The notes beneath the pieces are model-generated. The model searched no databases, was not told the DNA's origin, and saw only the letters and a program-made list of their open reading frames with translations. DNA of 64,000 nt. It comes from Ancylobacter amanitiformis (GTDB lineage: Bacteria > Pseudomonadota > Alphaproteobacteria > Rhizobiales > Xanthobacteraceae). Positions within the stretch are counted from its first letter, which is position 1; each line of letters begins with the position of its first letter. The translations under genes and the position numbers were made by a program. The stretch lies in contig NZ_JAUSVR010000006.1 of assembly GCF_030814815.1 (NCBI RefSeq), positions 62,001-126,000 on the forward strand. The letters run 5' to 3'. This document shows, piece by piece, positions 42,006 through 51,492 of the stretch.

Positions 42006-43370
42006 ATGACGATGAAGAAGTGGATACGTGCGGGGCTTCCCGTGCTGGCGACCACGGCGCTGGTGGCGGCCGCCGCCTTCGCCCAGGACGCGCCGCAGGT
42101 CGGTGCCGAGGCCACTGCCGAGGCTGCCGCCGTGGTCGCGACCGTGGACAAGGGCGACACCACCTGGATGATGCTCTCCACCATCCTGGTCCTGTTCATG
42201 ACCGTGCCGGGCCTCGCGCTGTTCTATGGCGGCCTCGTGCGCGCCAAGAACATGCTCTCGGTGCTGATGCAGGTGACCGTCATCGCCGCGGTGATGATGC
42301 TGCTGTGGGTGTTCTACGGCTACTCGCTCACCTTCACCTCGGGCAACGCCTTCATCGGCGGCTTCGAGAAGGCGTTCCTCGCCGGCGTGACGACGGAAAG
42401 CCTGGCCGACACGTTCTCCAAGGGCGTGAAGATCCCGGAATACGTCTTCATGGCGTTCCAGATGACCTTCTCGGCCATCACCCCGGCCCTGATCATCGGT
42501 GCCTTCGCGGAGCGCTTCAAGTTCTCGGCGATCATGCTGTTCTGCATTCTCTGGGTGACCTTCGTCTATTACCCCGTCGCCCACATGGTGTGGTTCTCCG
42601 AGGGCTACCTGTTCGGCCTCGGCGCGCTCGACTTCGCCGGCGGCACCGTCGTGCACATCAATGCCGGCATTGCCGGCCTGATCGGCTGCATCATCGTCGG
42701 CAAGCGCACCGGCTATGGCAAGGAACTGATGCCCCCCCACTCGCTGCCTTTCGCGATGGTCGGCGCCAGCGTCCTGTGGGTCGGCTGGTTCGGCTTCAAC
42801 GCCGGTTCCAACCTTGAGGCCAATGCCGGCACCACGCTGGCGCTGGTGAATACCTTCGTCGCCACCGCCGGCGCGATTGTCGGCTGGACGCTCATCGAGT
42901 GGCTGGCCAAGGGCAAGCCGAGCATGCTGGGCGCGATCTCCGGCATGGTCGCCGGCCTCGTCGCCATCACTCCCGCCGCCGGCCTCTCGGGCCCGATCGG
43001 CGCGATCGTGCTCGGCTTCGTCGCCTCCATCGTCTGCTTCTTCTTCGTCACCACGGTGAAGAACGCGCTGGGCTATGATGACAGCCTCGACGTGTTCGGC
43101 GTCCATGGCGTGGGCGGCATCATCGGCGCCATCGGCACCGGCATCGTCGTCTCCCCCTCGCTCGGCGGCCCCGGCATCGCCGATTACGAAATGGGCCACC
43201 AGGTGTGGGTGCAGGTCCAGGCCGTCGCGACCACCATCGTGTGGTGCGGCGTGATCTCCGCCATCCTGTACTTCATCGTGAACGTCATCGTTGGCCTGCG
43301 TCCGTCGGTGGAGAAGGAGCGCGAGGGCCTCGACATCGTCGAGCACGGCGAGCGCGCCTATCACAGCTGA
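42006..43370 (+). CDS. amtB: Ammonium transporter AmtB
   Basis: 454 aa with a cleavable signal (LATTALVAAAAFAQ) and 11 helices. TMM/LFYGGLVRAKNMLSVLMQ starts helix 1-2, the pore twin histidines are in FAGGTVVHINAG and VFGVHGVGGIIG, and LWVGWFGFNAGS is the central motif. It conducts ammonium or ammonia inward. GlnK docks on its cytoplasmic face. A strong terminator follows 50 bases after the stop, then an array of similar hairpins. Confidence 0.96.
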   Translation: MTMKKWIRAGLPVLATTALVAAAAFAQDAPQVGAEATAEAAAVVATVDKGDTTWMMLSTILVLFMTVPGLALFYGGLVRAKNMLSVLMQVTVIAAVMMLLWVFYGYSLTFTSGNAFIGGFEKAFLAGVTTESLADTFSKGVKIPEYVFMAFQMTFSAITPALIIGAFAERFKFSAIMLFCILWVTFVYYPVAHMVWFSEGYLFGLGALDFAGGTVVHINAGIAGLIGCIIVGKRTGYGKELMPPHSLPFAMVGASVLWVGWFGFNAGSNLEANAGTTLALVNTFVATAGAIVGWTLIEWLAKGKPSMLGAISGMVAGLVAITPAAGLSGPIGAIVLGFVASIVCFFFVTTVKNALGYDDSLDVFGVHGVGGIIGAIGTGIVVSPSLGGPGIADYEMGHQVWVQVQAVATTIVWCGVISAILYFIVNVIVGLRPSVEKEREGLDIVEHGERAYHS

Positions 43371-43420
43371 GGCGATCGGCGCGGTTCGCCCGCGCCGTCC
43401 CGTCGCCGCCTGAGACCCGA

Positions 43421-43446
43421 CCCCGGCGCTCGCGCCGGGGTTTTTT
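43421..43446 (+). terminator. Rho-independent terminator of glnK-amtB
   Basis: Perfect eight-base stem CCCCGGCG / CGCCGGGG with a CTCG loop, followed by six T residues, 50 bases after the amtB stop. Confidence 0.9.
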
Positions 43447-43617
43447 CATGGGCCGGCGCCCGCCCCCGTCCCCGCGCCGGGGTTTTTCCATTGGCGCGGC
43501 GCCTGTCTCCGCGCCCCGCGCCCGTCGGGGTTTCTCATTGGCGCGGCGCCTGTCTCCGCGCCCCGCGCCCGTCGGGGTTTCTCATTGGCGTGGCGCTCGT
43601 CTCCGCGCCCCGCGCCA
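43447..43617. repeat. 47-bp tandem repeat of terminator-like hairpins behind amtB
   Basis: A degenerate first unit (43447-43488) is followed by two nearly identical 47-base units (43489-43535, 43536-43582) and a partial third (43583-43617). Each full unit begins CATTGGCGCGGCGC and ends CCCCGCGCCCGTCGGGGTTT, i.e. a CCCCG..CGGGG hairpin and a T-rich run like the amtB terminator. With the real terminator this makes four hairpins in a row. It fills most of the 363-base gap between amtB and the aminotransferase gene. Confidence 0.88.
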
Positions 43618-43657
43618 ATGCGTCGCGGCCGATCCTGCGCTCGCGGCGCCTGCATGG

Positions 43658-43673
43658 TTAAGAACGCCTTTAC
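43658..43673 (+). promoter_or_regulatory. CtrA-like site upstream of the aminotransferase-ftsK genes
   Basis: TTAA (43658-43661), seven bases, TTTAC (43669-43673), one mismatch from TTAA-N7-TTAAC, 61 bases before the GTG at 43734. CtrA control of division genes such as ftsK would be plausible, but this near match could be chance. Confidence 0.35.
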
Positions 43674-43733
43674 CGCACGCGGCCTATTGTGGGCGAACGC
43701 CCGTAGTCCGCACTCTGTGGTGAGACGCTCCAC

Positions 43734-44978
43734 GTGTCCGATTTCCGTCCTGAGGGTAAAGTGCCGCTGGCACGCGATCCGGCCGTCGATGCCGGCCCCG
43801 CGGCCCGCTCGCCCTTCATCCGTCTCAACGAATTGCTGGCGAACATCGCGCCGGGCAAGCCGTCGCTCAGCCTTGCGGTGGGCGAGCCGCGCCACGCCAT
43901 GCCCGATTTCGTCGGCACGGTGCTGGCGGCCCATCTCGACGGTTTTGGCCGCTACCCCGCGGGAAGGGGCCTGCCGGAGTTCCGCCGCGCGGCCGCCGAC
44001 TGGTTCGGCCGGCGCTACGCGCTGGCCCGCCCGCTGGATCCGGAGCGCGAGGTGCTGGTGCTCAACGGTTCGCGCGAGGGCCTGTTCTTCGCCGCGCTGC
44101 AGGCCCGTGCGCGCCTCTCGCCGCGCAAGCGGGCGATGATCGGCGATGCGGCGCCGGCCGTGCTGCTGCCGAATCCTTTCTACGCCGCCTATGGCGCCGG
44201 CGCCGAGGCGGCCGGCTGCGAGAGCGTGGCGTTGCCGGCGGGCGCGGACTGGCTACCCGTGCTGGAACGGCTCGATGCCGGCCTGCTCGATCGCACCGTC
44301 GCGCTCTATTTCGCCTCGCCGGCCAATCCGCAGGGCACCATCGCCCCGCGCGGCTATCTGGAAAAGCTGGTCGCGCTGGCCCGCGCCCATGAGGTGATGA
44401 TCTTCGCCGACGAGTGCTATTCCGAGATCTGGCTCGGCGATGAGCCGCCGACCGGCATTCTCGAAGTGGCGGGGCCGGATTTCGCCAATGTCGTCGCCTT
44501 CAATTCGCTGTCGAAGCGCTCCAGCCTGCCGGGCCTGCGCTGCGGCTTCTGCGCGGGCGACGCGCGCTTCATCGAGGCTTTCGCCGATTTCCGCAACGTG
44601 GCCGCGCCGCAGGTGCCCGAGCCGCTGCAGCATGTGGCCATCGCCGCGCTGGCCGACGAGGCGCATGTGAGCGCCAGCCGCGCGCTGTACCGCGCCAAGG
44701 TCGACGTCGCCGACGCGGTGTTCACCGGGCGCTTCGGCTATCGCCGGCCTGATGGCGGCTTTTTCCTCTGGCTCGATGTCGGCGCGCTCGGCGGCGGCGA
44801 GGCGGCGGCACGGCGTCTGTGGGAACGCGAGGGGCTGCGCACCGTGCCCGGCGGCTATCTGTGCCGCAGCGGGCCGGACGGCGGCAATCCCGGACAGGAT
44901 TTTCTGCGCATCGCGCTCGTGCAGGACCTCGCCACCACGCAGGCCGCCTTGCCGCGCCTGCTGGCGGGGCTGTCCTGA
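43734..44978 (+). CDS. Class I/II PLP-dependent aminotransferase (DapC-like)
   Basis: 414 aa fold-type I aminotransferase, GTG start at 43734. The PLP lysine is Lys261 in FNSLSKRSSLPGLRCGF; SLSLAVGEPRHAMP, FASPANPQGTIA and FADECYSEIW are standard motifs. The wording LSKRSSLPGLRCGF and the gene position before ftsK match the alphaproteobacterial aminotransferases annotated as succinyldiaminopimelate transaminase (DapC). Lysine/diaminopimelate synthesis would also fit lysA further along. The exact substrate needs biochemical proof. It is followed by ftsK after 23 bases. Confidence 0.88.
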   Translation: MSDFRPEGKVPLARDPAVDAGPAARSPFIRLNELLANIAPGKPSLSLAVGEPRHAMPDFVGTVLAAHLDGFGRYPAGRGLPEFRRAAADWFGRRYALARPLDPEREVLVLNGSREGLFFAALQARARLSPRKRAMIGDAAPAVLLPNPFYAAYGAGAEAAGCESVALPAGADWLPVLERLDAGLLDRTVALYFASPANPQGTIAPRGYLEKLVALARAHEVMIFADECYSEIWLGDEPPTGILEVAGPDFANVVAFNSLSKRSSLPGLRCGFCAGDARFIEAFADFRNVAAPQVPEPLQHVAIAALADEAHVSASRALYRAKVDVADAVFTGRFGYRRPDGGFFLWLDVGALGGGEAAARRLWEREGLRTVPGGYLCRSGPDGGNPGQDFLRIALVQDLATTQAALPRLLAGLS

Positions 44979-45001
44979 AAGGACCAGGGGGCAGGCGACA
45001 C

Positions 45002-47644
45002 ATGGGCCGGCAGACACAGACGACGATGCGCACCCCGCGGCTCGATGCCGAATCGCTGCGCGCACCCAAGCGCGCCCCGCGCACCGGCGCGGCCGCGGCC
45101 GGGGCCAAGGGAGCGGAGGCGCCCGGCGCCGGCCGTGGCGCCGCGCGCCGCCGCAAGATGCAGCCCGGCCTGCTGCCGGACGAATTGAAGGGCGCGCTCG
45201 GCCGCCGCATGGAGGAGGGCATCGGCCTCGCCGTGCTGGCGGTCTGCACGCTGATGATCGTGGCGCTGGCCAGCTGGTCGGCCGATGATCCCAGCCTCAG
45301 CCGCTCCAGCGACGCCCCGCCGATGAATCTGCTGGGCCGGCCCGGCGCGGCGCTGGCGGATCTGCTGATGCAGCTGTTCGGCGTCGCCTCGCTCGCCGTG
45401 GTGCTGCCGATCGGCGTGTGGGGGTGGCTCACCCTCACCCATCGTCGTCCCGGTCGCGGGCGGGCCCGGCTGATCGCCTGGGTCGCGGGAATGGTGTTCG
45501 CGTCGGGCTTTGCCGCCTGCCTGCCGCATTTCGGCGCCTGGCCGCTGCCGCGCGGGCTGGGCGGTGTGCTCGGCGACAGCGTGCTGCTGGTGCCCGATGC
45601 GTTCCGCACCGCCTGGCTCGGGGCGTTCGATTATGCCGTCGTCGGTGCGCTCTGCCTGTTCGGCGCGGTGCTCACCCTGCCGCTCGCCGTCGGGATGGGC
45701 CTGAAAGTGCCCGGCGAGGCGACGGGCGACGAGGATGACGGCCTCGCCGTCGACGACGAGCCGAGCACGTTCGGCATCCTGATCGGCATGTTCACCCACG
45801 CCTTCCTCTCCTTCCGGGCCCGCCTCTCGGCCCGCCCGGTGCGCCGGCCGGTGCGCGACGAGCCCCCGCCCGGCCTGCTGGGCCGGCTGCGCGGCCTTGT
45901 TGCCCCGGTCGAGGAGGACGGCTTCGTTCGCAAGGACCGCCTGGAGCCCAATTTCAACCCCGACACGGTCGATCCCGATTTCGGCGTCGCCGGGTTCGAA
46001 AGCCATGCCGGCGACCCGGAAGAGGAAATCGAGATTCCCGCCCCGCGCCCCACGCGCGGCGTGCGCCGTCCGCCGCTGCGCTCCATCAAGGGCGGGCGCG
46101 CGGCCGAGGAGGAGCAGCGCCGGCGCTACCAGACGCCGCCGCTCGATCTGCTCTCGCCGCCACCGCCGCGCGGAGGTCCGGCGCTTTCCAAGGACGTGCT
46201 GGAGGAGAATGCGCGCGACCTCGAAGGCGTGCTGGACGATTTCGGCGTGCGTGGCGCCATCGTCAACGCCCGCCCCGGCCCGGTCGTGACGCTGTATGAA
46301 CTGGAGCCCGCCCCCGGCATCAAGTCCAGCCGCGTCATCGGCCTTGCCGATGACATTGCCCGCTCGATGAGCGCCATTTCGGCCCGCGTCGCGGTGATCC
46401 CGGGCAAGAACGCCATTGGCATCGAACTGCCCAATCCCAAGCGCGACAAGGTGCTGCTGCGGGAAATCCTCGCGGCCAAGGATTTCGGCGAGACCGCCTA
46501 CAAGCTCGCCATCGCGCTGGGCAAGACCATTGGCGGCGAGCCTGTCGTGGTCGACCTCGCCCGCATGCCGCATCTCCTGGTCGCCGGCACCACCGGCTCG
46601 GGCAAGTCGGTCGCCATCAACACCATGATCCTGAGCCTGCTCTACCGGCACCGCCCGGACCAGTGCCGGCTGATCATGATCGACCCGAAAATGCTGGAAC
46701 TCTCCGTCTATGACGGCATCCCGCATCTGCTCACCCCCGTCGTCACCGACCCGAAGAAGGCGGTGGTCGCCCTCAAATGGGCGGTGCGGGAGATGGAGGA
46801 GCGCTACAAGAAGATGTCGAAGGTCGGCGTGCGCAACATTGACGGGTTCAATGCCCGCGTCAGCGAGGCCATGGCCAAGGGCGAGCAGATCGTTCGCACC
46901 GTGCAGACCGGCTTCGACAAGGAGACGGGCGAGGCGATCTATGAGCGCGAGGAAATGGACCTCTCGCCCATCCCCTATATCGTGATCGTGGTGGACGAGA
47001 TGGCCGACCTGATGATGGTGGCCGGCAAGGACATCGAGGGCGCCATCCAGCGCCTCGCGCAGATGGCCCGCGCGGCCGGCATCCACCTCATCATGGCGAC
47101 GCAGCGCCCGAGCGTCGACGTCATCACCGGCACCATCAAGGCGAATTTCCCGACCCGCATTTCCTTCCAGGTCACATCCAAGATCGATTCGCGCACCATT
47201 CTCGGCGAAATGGGCGCCGAGCAGCTGCTGGGTCAGGGCGACATGCTCTACATGGCCGGCGGCGGGCGCATCTCGCGCGTGCACGGCCCCTTCGTCTCCG
47301 ACCAGGAGGTGGAGCGCATCGTCGAGCACCTGAAGACGCAAGGCGCACCCTCCTATCTCGAGGAGGTCACGACCGATCTCGAGGGCGAAGACGGCGCGGT
47401 GTTCGACAAGGGCGCCATGGGCGGGGGCAGCACGGAAGGCGGCGGCGATCTCTATTCGCAGGCGGTGGCGGTGGTGATGCGCGACAAGAAGTGCTCCACC
47501 TCCTACATCCAGCGCCGGCTGCAGATCGGCTATAACCGCGCGGCCTCGCTGGTCGAGCGCATGGAGCGCGAGGGGCTGGTGGGGCCCGCCAACCACGCCG
47601 GCAAACGCGAGATCCTCACCGAGGGGGATGGCGAGGACTATTGA
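45002..47644 (+). CDS. ftsK: DNA translocase FtsK
   Basis: 880 aa. A basic leader (ATG at 45002, or 45026) precedes four membrane helices between about residues 75 and 240, a Pro-rich linker, alpha and beta motor domains with Walker A GTTGSGKS near residue 528 and Walker B IVIVVDEMADLMM, and the winged-helix gamma domain (STSYIQRRLQIGYNRAASLVERMEREGLVG). The gamma domain reads KOPS-type polar DNA sequences. FtsK pumps chromosome ends through the septum and triggers XerCD recombination. The linker is short compared with E. coli FtsK. It lies in the conserved aminotransferase-ftsK-lolA-xthA order. Confidence 0.95.
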   Translation: MGRQTQTTMRTPRLDAESLRAPKRAPRTGAAAAGAKGAEAPGAGRGAARRRKMQPGLLPDELKGALGRRMEEGIGLAVLAVCTLMIVALASWSADDPSLSRSSDAPPMNLLGRPGAALADLLMQLFGVASLAVVLPIGVWGWLTLTHRRPGRGRARLIAWVAGMVFASGFAACLPHFGAWPLPRGLGGVLGDSVLLVPDAFRTAWLGAFDYAVVGALCLFGAVLTLPLAVGMGLKVPGEATGDEDDGLAVDDEPSTFGILIGMFTHAFLSFRARLSARPVRRPVRDEPPPGLLGRLRGLVAPVEEDGFVRKDRLEPNFNPDTVDPDFGVAGFESHAGDPEEEIEIPAPRPTRGVRRPPLRSIKGGRAAEEEQRRRYQTPPLDLLSPPPPRGGPALSKDVLEENARDLEGVLDDFGVRGAIVNARPGPVVTLYELEPAPGIKSSRVIGLADDIARSMSAISARVAVIPGKNAIGIELPNPKRDKVLLREILAAKDFGETAYKLAIALGKTIGGEPVVVDLARMPHLLVAGTTGSGKSVAINTMILSLLYRHRPDQCRLIMIDPKMLELSVYDGIPHLLTPVVTDPKKAVVALKWAVREMEERYKKMSKVGVRNIDGFNARVSEAMAKGEQIVRTVQTGFDKETGEAIYEREEMDLSPIPYIVIVVDEMADLMMVAGKDIEGAIQRLAQMARAAGIHLIMATQRPSVDVITGTIKANFPTRISFQVTSKIDSRTILGEMGAEQLLGQGDMLYMAGGGRISRVHGPFVSDQEVERIVEHLKTQGAPSYLEEVTTDLEGEDGAVFDKGAMGGGSTEGGGDLYSQAVAVVMRDKKCSTSYIQRRLQIGYNRAASLVERMEREGLVGPANHAGKREILTEGDGEDY

Positions 47645-47780
47645 GCGGACGTCGCGTCCGTGAGGGTTCCGGGCGGGTGGCCCGCGCCGGGCCACAGGAT
47701 CGCCACAGCGCCCGGCTAGTGCCACCCTGTGGAATCGGCGCCCGAATCGATCGCGCGGCGTGCCGTCGGGCGGCTCGGGA

Positions 47781-47836
47781 CAGGCCGGTCCTGCCAGGCC
47801 GGTCCTGCCAAGCGGGTCCTGCCAAGCCGGCTCTGC
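47781..47836. repeat. 14-bp tandem repeat, four copies, between ftsK and lolA
   Basis: Four 14-base units, consensus CARGCCGGTCCTGC; units 1 and 2 are identical. The array is inside the 347-base gap 47645-47991, whose remaining sequence is G+C-rich with no gene or clear promoter. Confidence 0.88.
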
Positions 47837-47841
47837 GACAA

Positions 47842-47871
47842 TGTTCCCGGCCCGATCGGGGAACACTTTTT
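47842..47871 (+). terminator. Possible terminator between ftsK and lolA
   Basis: TGTTCCCGG / CGGGGAACA stem (eight of nine pairs) around CCCGAT, followed by CTTTTT. It lies about 200 bases after the ftsK stop, just beyond the 14-base repeat. Confidence 0.45.
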
Positions 47872-47991
47872 GCGGATCGGGCTTGAGCTGCCATGATCGA
47901 TGACGAGATAAGCCTCGGGCGCGCGCGTCTGCCGCTGCCGCCCGGATGTCGTGCCGACTATCGCGCCGAGTATCGCGCTACGAGAGGCCCC

Positions 47992-48741
47992 ATGCGCCGT
48001 TTCCTTGCTGCCTGCGCCGCTTCCGCCTTCCTTGCCACCGGTCTCGGCAGCGCGCTCGCGCAGGTGCCGCCGCCACCCTTCGCGCCGCCCAAGAAGCCGG
48101 CCGCTGCGTCTTCCGCCCCATCCTCCGCGCCTTCGCCCTCCGCGCCTACCCCTTCCGCCGCCGCGCCGGGCACCACGCCCGGTGTGCAGATGGCGGCTGC
48201 CTCCAACCAGCGCGCGGCCGCCGCGACCGTCCAGCGCATCAATGACTACTTCAACAGTTTCAAGGCGATGAGCGGCAATTTCGTGCAGCTGGACCCGGAC
48301 GGGACGCGGCGCGAGGGTGAGTTCTTCATCCTCAAGCCCGGCCGCGTGCTGTTCGAATACGCCCCGCCGAGCCCGATCGAGCTGGTGGCCGACGGGCGTT
48401 CGGTCGCCGTGCGCGACAAGCGGTTGAAGACGCAGGACATCACCCCCCTCTCGGCCACCCCGCTGCGCTTCCTGCTGGCGGAGAATTTCGACCTCGCGCG
48501 CAACGCCAACGTCACCGGGGTGTTTCAGGACGACGTGTTCGCCACGGTGGTGATCGAGGAAAAGCAGCCGATGGTCGGCACCTACCGGCTGATGATCATG
48601 TTCGACGCCAGGACCATGCAGCTGAAACAGTGGACCGTGACCGACCCGCAGGGGTTCGACACGACCGTGGCGGTGGCCAATCTCAACACCTCCGAGCGCC
48701 CGGACCCGATGCTGTTCGTCATCAATCGGAACGACCGCTAG
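47992..48741 (+). CDS. lolA: LolA-family outer-membrane lipoprotein carrier
   Basis: 249 aa from ATG 47992, which directly starts a signal peptide (MRRFLAACAASAFLATGLGSALA); the longer in-frame ATG at 47893 would bury it. After a 45-residue Pro/Ala/Ser linker comes the LolA half-barrel: VQRINDYFNSFKAMSGNFVQLDPDGTRREGEFFILKPGRVLFEY, AVRDKRLKTQDITPLSATPLRFLL and WTVTDPQGFDTTVAVANL. LolA ferries lipoproteins released by LolCDE across the periplasm. The low-complexity linker is larger than in most homologues. It is located between ftsK and xthA, as commonly seen in the order. Confidence 0.9.
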   Translation: MRRFLAACAASAFLATGLGSALAQVPPPPFAPPKKPAAASSAPSSAPSPSAPTPSAAAPGTTPGVQMAAASNQRAAAATVQRINDYFNSFKAMSGNFVQLDPDGTRREGEFFILKPGRVLFEYAPPSPIELVADGRSVAVRDKRLKTQDITPLSATPLRFLLAENFDLARNANVTGVFQDDVFATVVIEEKQPMVGTYRLMIMFDARTMQLKQWTVTDPQGFDTTVAVANLNTSERPDPMLFVINRNDR

Positions 48742-48900
48742 CGCGCGCGTCGATCGGATCGCCGCGCCATCGGATCGGGCAATCCGTCTCCGAGGCGGGT
48801 GCGTGACGCCACGTCCGTTCGCCGGGCTGGATTCGCCGGGCCGATCCGTTAGGGTGACCCGCTCATCCCGTCCGGTTCCCTTGCCCGCTAGGTTCTTTTT

Positions 48901-49719
48901 GTGCCGCTGACCATCGCAACCTGGAATATCAATTCGGTGCGCCTGCGCATCGGCCTCGTCGAAAAGCTCGCCGCCGAGTACCAACCCGACGTCATCTGCC
49001 TGCAGGAGACGAAGACGCCGGACGACCGCTTTCCGCTGAAGGAGGCGGCCAAGTTCGGGTATGCCCACGCCGCCATCCATGGCCAGAAGGGCTATCACGG
49101 CGTCGCCATCCTCTCGAAGCACCCGTTCGAGGACGTGAGCCGGCAGGGTTTCTGCGACATGGGCGATGCCCGCCACATTAGCGTGGTGCTGGGCCGCGAG
49201 GCGGGGCTCGCCGCGCCGCTGACCATCCATAATTTCTACATCCCCGCCGGCGGCGACATTCCCGACCCCGAGCTGAACGACAAGTTCCGCCACAAGCTGG
49301 CCTTTCTCGACGAGGCCATCGTGTGGGAGCACCTGCACCCGATCGATCCCGCCGCGCGCTCGGTGCTGGTCGGCGATCTCAACATCGCCCCGCTGGAGAC
49401 CGACGTGTGGAGCCACAAGCAGCTGCTCGACGTGGTCAGCCACACACCCATCGAGGTGGAGAGGCTCGCCCGGCTGCAGGCGGCCGGCGGCTGGGTCGAC
49501 GTGATGCGACATTTCGTGCCCCCCACCGAGAAGCTCTACACCTGGTGGAGCTACCGCGCGGCGGACTGGTCGGCCTCCAACAAGGGCCGCCGGCTCGACC
49601 ATGTGTGGGCGACCCCCGCCCTCGCGCCCGCCGCCCGCGCCATGACCGTGGTACGCGACGCCCGCAGCTGGGAGCGCCCGTCCGATCATGTGCCGGTCGT
49701 GGTCACGTTCGATGCGTGA
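48901..49719 (+). CDS. xthA: Exodeoxyribonuclease III
   Basis: 272 aa, GTG start at 48901. The EEP-nuclease motifs are complete: ATWNINSVRLR, ICLQETK, GYHGVAILSK, LVGDLNIAP, RLDHVWATP and the final SDHVPVVV. It cleaves abasic sites and degrades 3' ends in base-excision repair. The T-rich GTTCTTTTT just before the GTG leaves no classic ribosome site. The 159 bases from lolA to here hold no other feature I can name. Confidence 0.94.
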   Translation: MPLTIATWNINSVRLRIGLVEKLAAEYQPDVICLQETKTPDDRFPLKEAAKFGYAHAAIHGQKGYHGVAILSKHPFEDVSRQGFCDMGDARHISVVLGREAGLAAPLTIHNFYIPAGGDIPDPELNDKFRHKLAFLDEAIVWEHLHPIDPAARSVLVGDLNIAPLETDVWSHKQLLDVVSHTPIEVERLARLQAAGGWVDVMRHFVPPTEKLYTWWSYRAADWSASNKGRRLDHVWATPALAPAARAMTVVRDARSWERPSDHVPVVVTFDA

Positions 49720-49801
49720 GGCATTGGCCGGCACTCGCGTTTCGCGGCAACGCGATATAAGTATGCGCATACGCATCGCTGCTGCAGCCGAGGACGTCTC
49801 C

Positions 49802-50014
49802 TTGACCCGCCGAAACGTCATCCGCCCATCCCGAAAGATCGCGCTCGCCCTCGTGCTGGGCGGCGCCCTGGCGCTCGGGGGCTGCGGCGTCAAGGGCCCG
49901 CTTGAGCCGCCGCCCAATTCGCCGATGGGCCAGCCCGGCCCGGACGGCAAGAAACCGAAGGACACCGGCCCGATCCGGCCGGACAAGCCCTTCATTCTCG
50001 ACGGCCTGCTCTGA
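49802..50014 (+). CDS. lptM: Small lipoprotein LptM (YifL-like)
   Basis: 70 aa if translation starts at TTG 49802, which gives a textbook lipoprotein signal (TRRNVIRPSRKIALALVLGGALALGGC) with GAGGA seven bases upstream; ATG 49763 would add 13 residues, including acidic ones. The lipobox LALGGC is followed by GVKGPLEPPP, the hallmark of LptM/YifL, which helps mature the LPS translocon LptD in E. coli. It lies directly before lysA (51-base gap), the same neighbour as in many Proteobacteria. Confidence 0.82.
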   Translation: MTRRNVIRPSRKIALALVLGGALALGGCGVKGPLEPPPNSPMGQPGPDGKKPKDTGPIRPDKPFILDGLL

Positions 50015-50065
50015 CGCGGCACCCCGCCCCGGGGCCCGTCGGCCGGCCCCTCCAAGGCTCACGCC

Positions 50066-51334
50066 ATGCATCATTTCGCCTATCGCGACGGCATCCTTCA
50101 TGCGGAGGATGTCAGCCTCGCCGACATCGCTCGCGATGTCGGCACGCCGACCTATGTCTATGCCACCGCCACGCTGGAACGGCACCACCGGGTGTTTACC
50201 GAGGCTTTCGCCGAGATGAACACCACGCTGTGCTACGCGCTGAAGGCCAATTCCAACCAGGCGGTGATCGCCACCTTCGCGCGGCTCGGCGCGGGGGCGG
50301 ACATCGTGTCGGGTGGCGAGCTGAAGCGGGCGCTGGCGGCCGGCATCGAGCCGCACAAGATCGTGTTCTCCGGCGTCGGCAAGACCCGCGAGGAAATGGC
50401 CGCCGCGCTCGACGTTGGCATCAAGTGCTTCAATGTCGAGAGCGAGCCCGAGCTGCTGACGCTTTCGGAAGTGGCGGTGAGCCATGGCGTCGCCGCCCCG
50501 GTCTCGATCCGCATCAACCCGGATGTCGACGCCAGGACCCACCACAAGATCTCCACCGGCAAGTCCGAGAACAAGTTCGGCATTCCGGTTTCGCGCGCGC
50601 GCGCCGTCTATGCCCATGCGGCCGCGCTGCCGGGCATCCGCATCACCGGCGTCGACATGCATATCGGCAGCCAGATCACCGATCTCGAACCCTTCGACAA
50701 CGCCACCGCGCTGCTGGTGGAACTGGCGCGCGACCTGATGGCGGATGGGCACCGGCTGACCCATCTCGACCTCGGCGGCGGGCTCGGCGTGCCGTATGTC
50801 GCGGGCGAGCCGGAGCCGCCGCTGCCCTCCGCCTATGCGGCGCTGGTGAAGCGGCACACGCATAATCTCGGCCTCGGCCTGGTGTTCGAGATCGGCCGCA
50901 TGCTGGTCGCCAATGCCGGCATCCTGCTGACCCGCGTGCTCTATGTGAAGGAAGGCGAGGGCAAGCGCTTCGTCATCGTCGACGCGGCGATGAACGACCT
51001 GATCCGCCCGACCCTCTATGAGGCTCATCACGAGATTTTGCCCGTGCACGAGGCGCGGCCGGGCGGGGAGCGGATCATCGCGGATATCGTTGGCCCGGTC
51101 TGCGAATCCGGCGATTTCCTGGCGCTGGGGCGGCGGATGGCGCCGCTCCGCGCCGGCGATCTGGTCGCCGTCATGACCGCCGGGGCCTATGGCGCGGTGC
51201 AGGCCTCCACCTACAATACCCGCCCGCTGGTGCCGGAAGTGCTGGTGAAAGGCGGGCAATTCGCCGTCATTCGCCCGCGCGTCGATGCCGACGCGCTCAT
51301 CGCGCTCGACCGGATTCCCGGCTGGCTCGGCTGA
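50066..51334 (+). CDS. lysA: Diaminopimelate decarboxylase
   Basis: 422 aa fold-type III PLP enzyme. The PLP lysine is Lys60 in [25 protein letters not shown] and [15 protein letters not shown] are the specificity and phosphate-binding regions, and CESGDFLA near residue 346 contributes the second-subunit Cys. The usual 'EPGR' motif reads EIGR here. It makes L-lysine from meso-diaminopimelate, the last step of the pathway. The gene is in line with lptM and TIGR02302. Confidence 0.95.
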   Translation: MHHFAYRDGILHAEDVSLADIARDVGTPTYVYATATLERHHRVFTEAFAEMNTTLCYALKANSNQAVIATFARLGAGADIVSGGELKRALAAGIEPHKIVFSGVGKTREEMAAALDVGIKCFNVESEPELLTLSEVAVSHGVAAPVSIRINPDVDARTHHKISTGKSENKFGIPVSRARAVYAHAAALPGIRITGVDMHIGSQITDLEPFDNATALLVELARDLMADGHRLTHLDLGGGLGVPYVAGEPEPPLPSAYAALVKRHTHNLGLGLVFEIGRMLVANAGILLTRVLYVKEGEGKRFVIVDAAMNDLIRPTLYEAHHEILPVHEARPGGERIIADIVGPVCESGDFLALGRRMAPLRAGDLVAVMTAGAYGAVQASTYNTRPLVPEVLVKGGQFAVIRPRVDADALIALDRIPGWLG

Positions 51335-51492
51335 CGCGGCGCGCGCGCCGCCGGCCACATTTCGCGCCCGCGCCGCTTCACGATGTGATGATGAAACGGG
51401 CGCGCCCAGCGAATCGGCAGGGCTGGCGCCGGCCAGTCGCCATGTTAAGGTGACGTTGGGGCTGGTGCGGAGCTAATCGGAGGCTCGATGGC

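Noticed and set aside
43447-43617. 47-base repeats considered as a CRISPR array
   Set aside because: Units are contiguous with no unique spacers, no cas genes are near, and each unit is a terminator-like hairpin.
44855-47866. Long antisense frame opposite ftsK
   Set aside because: No conserved motif; ftsK on the other strand is certain.
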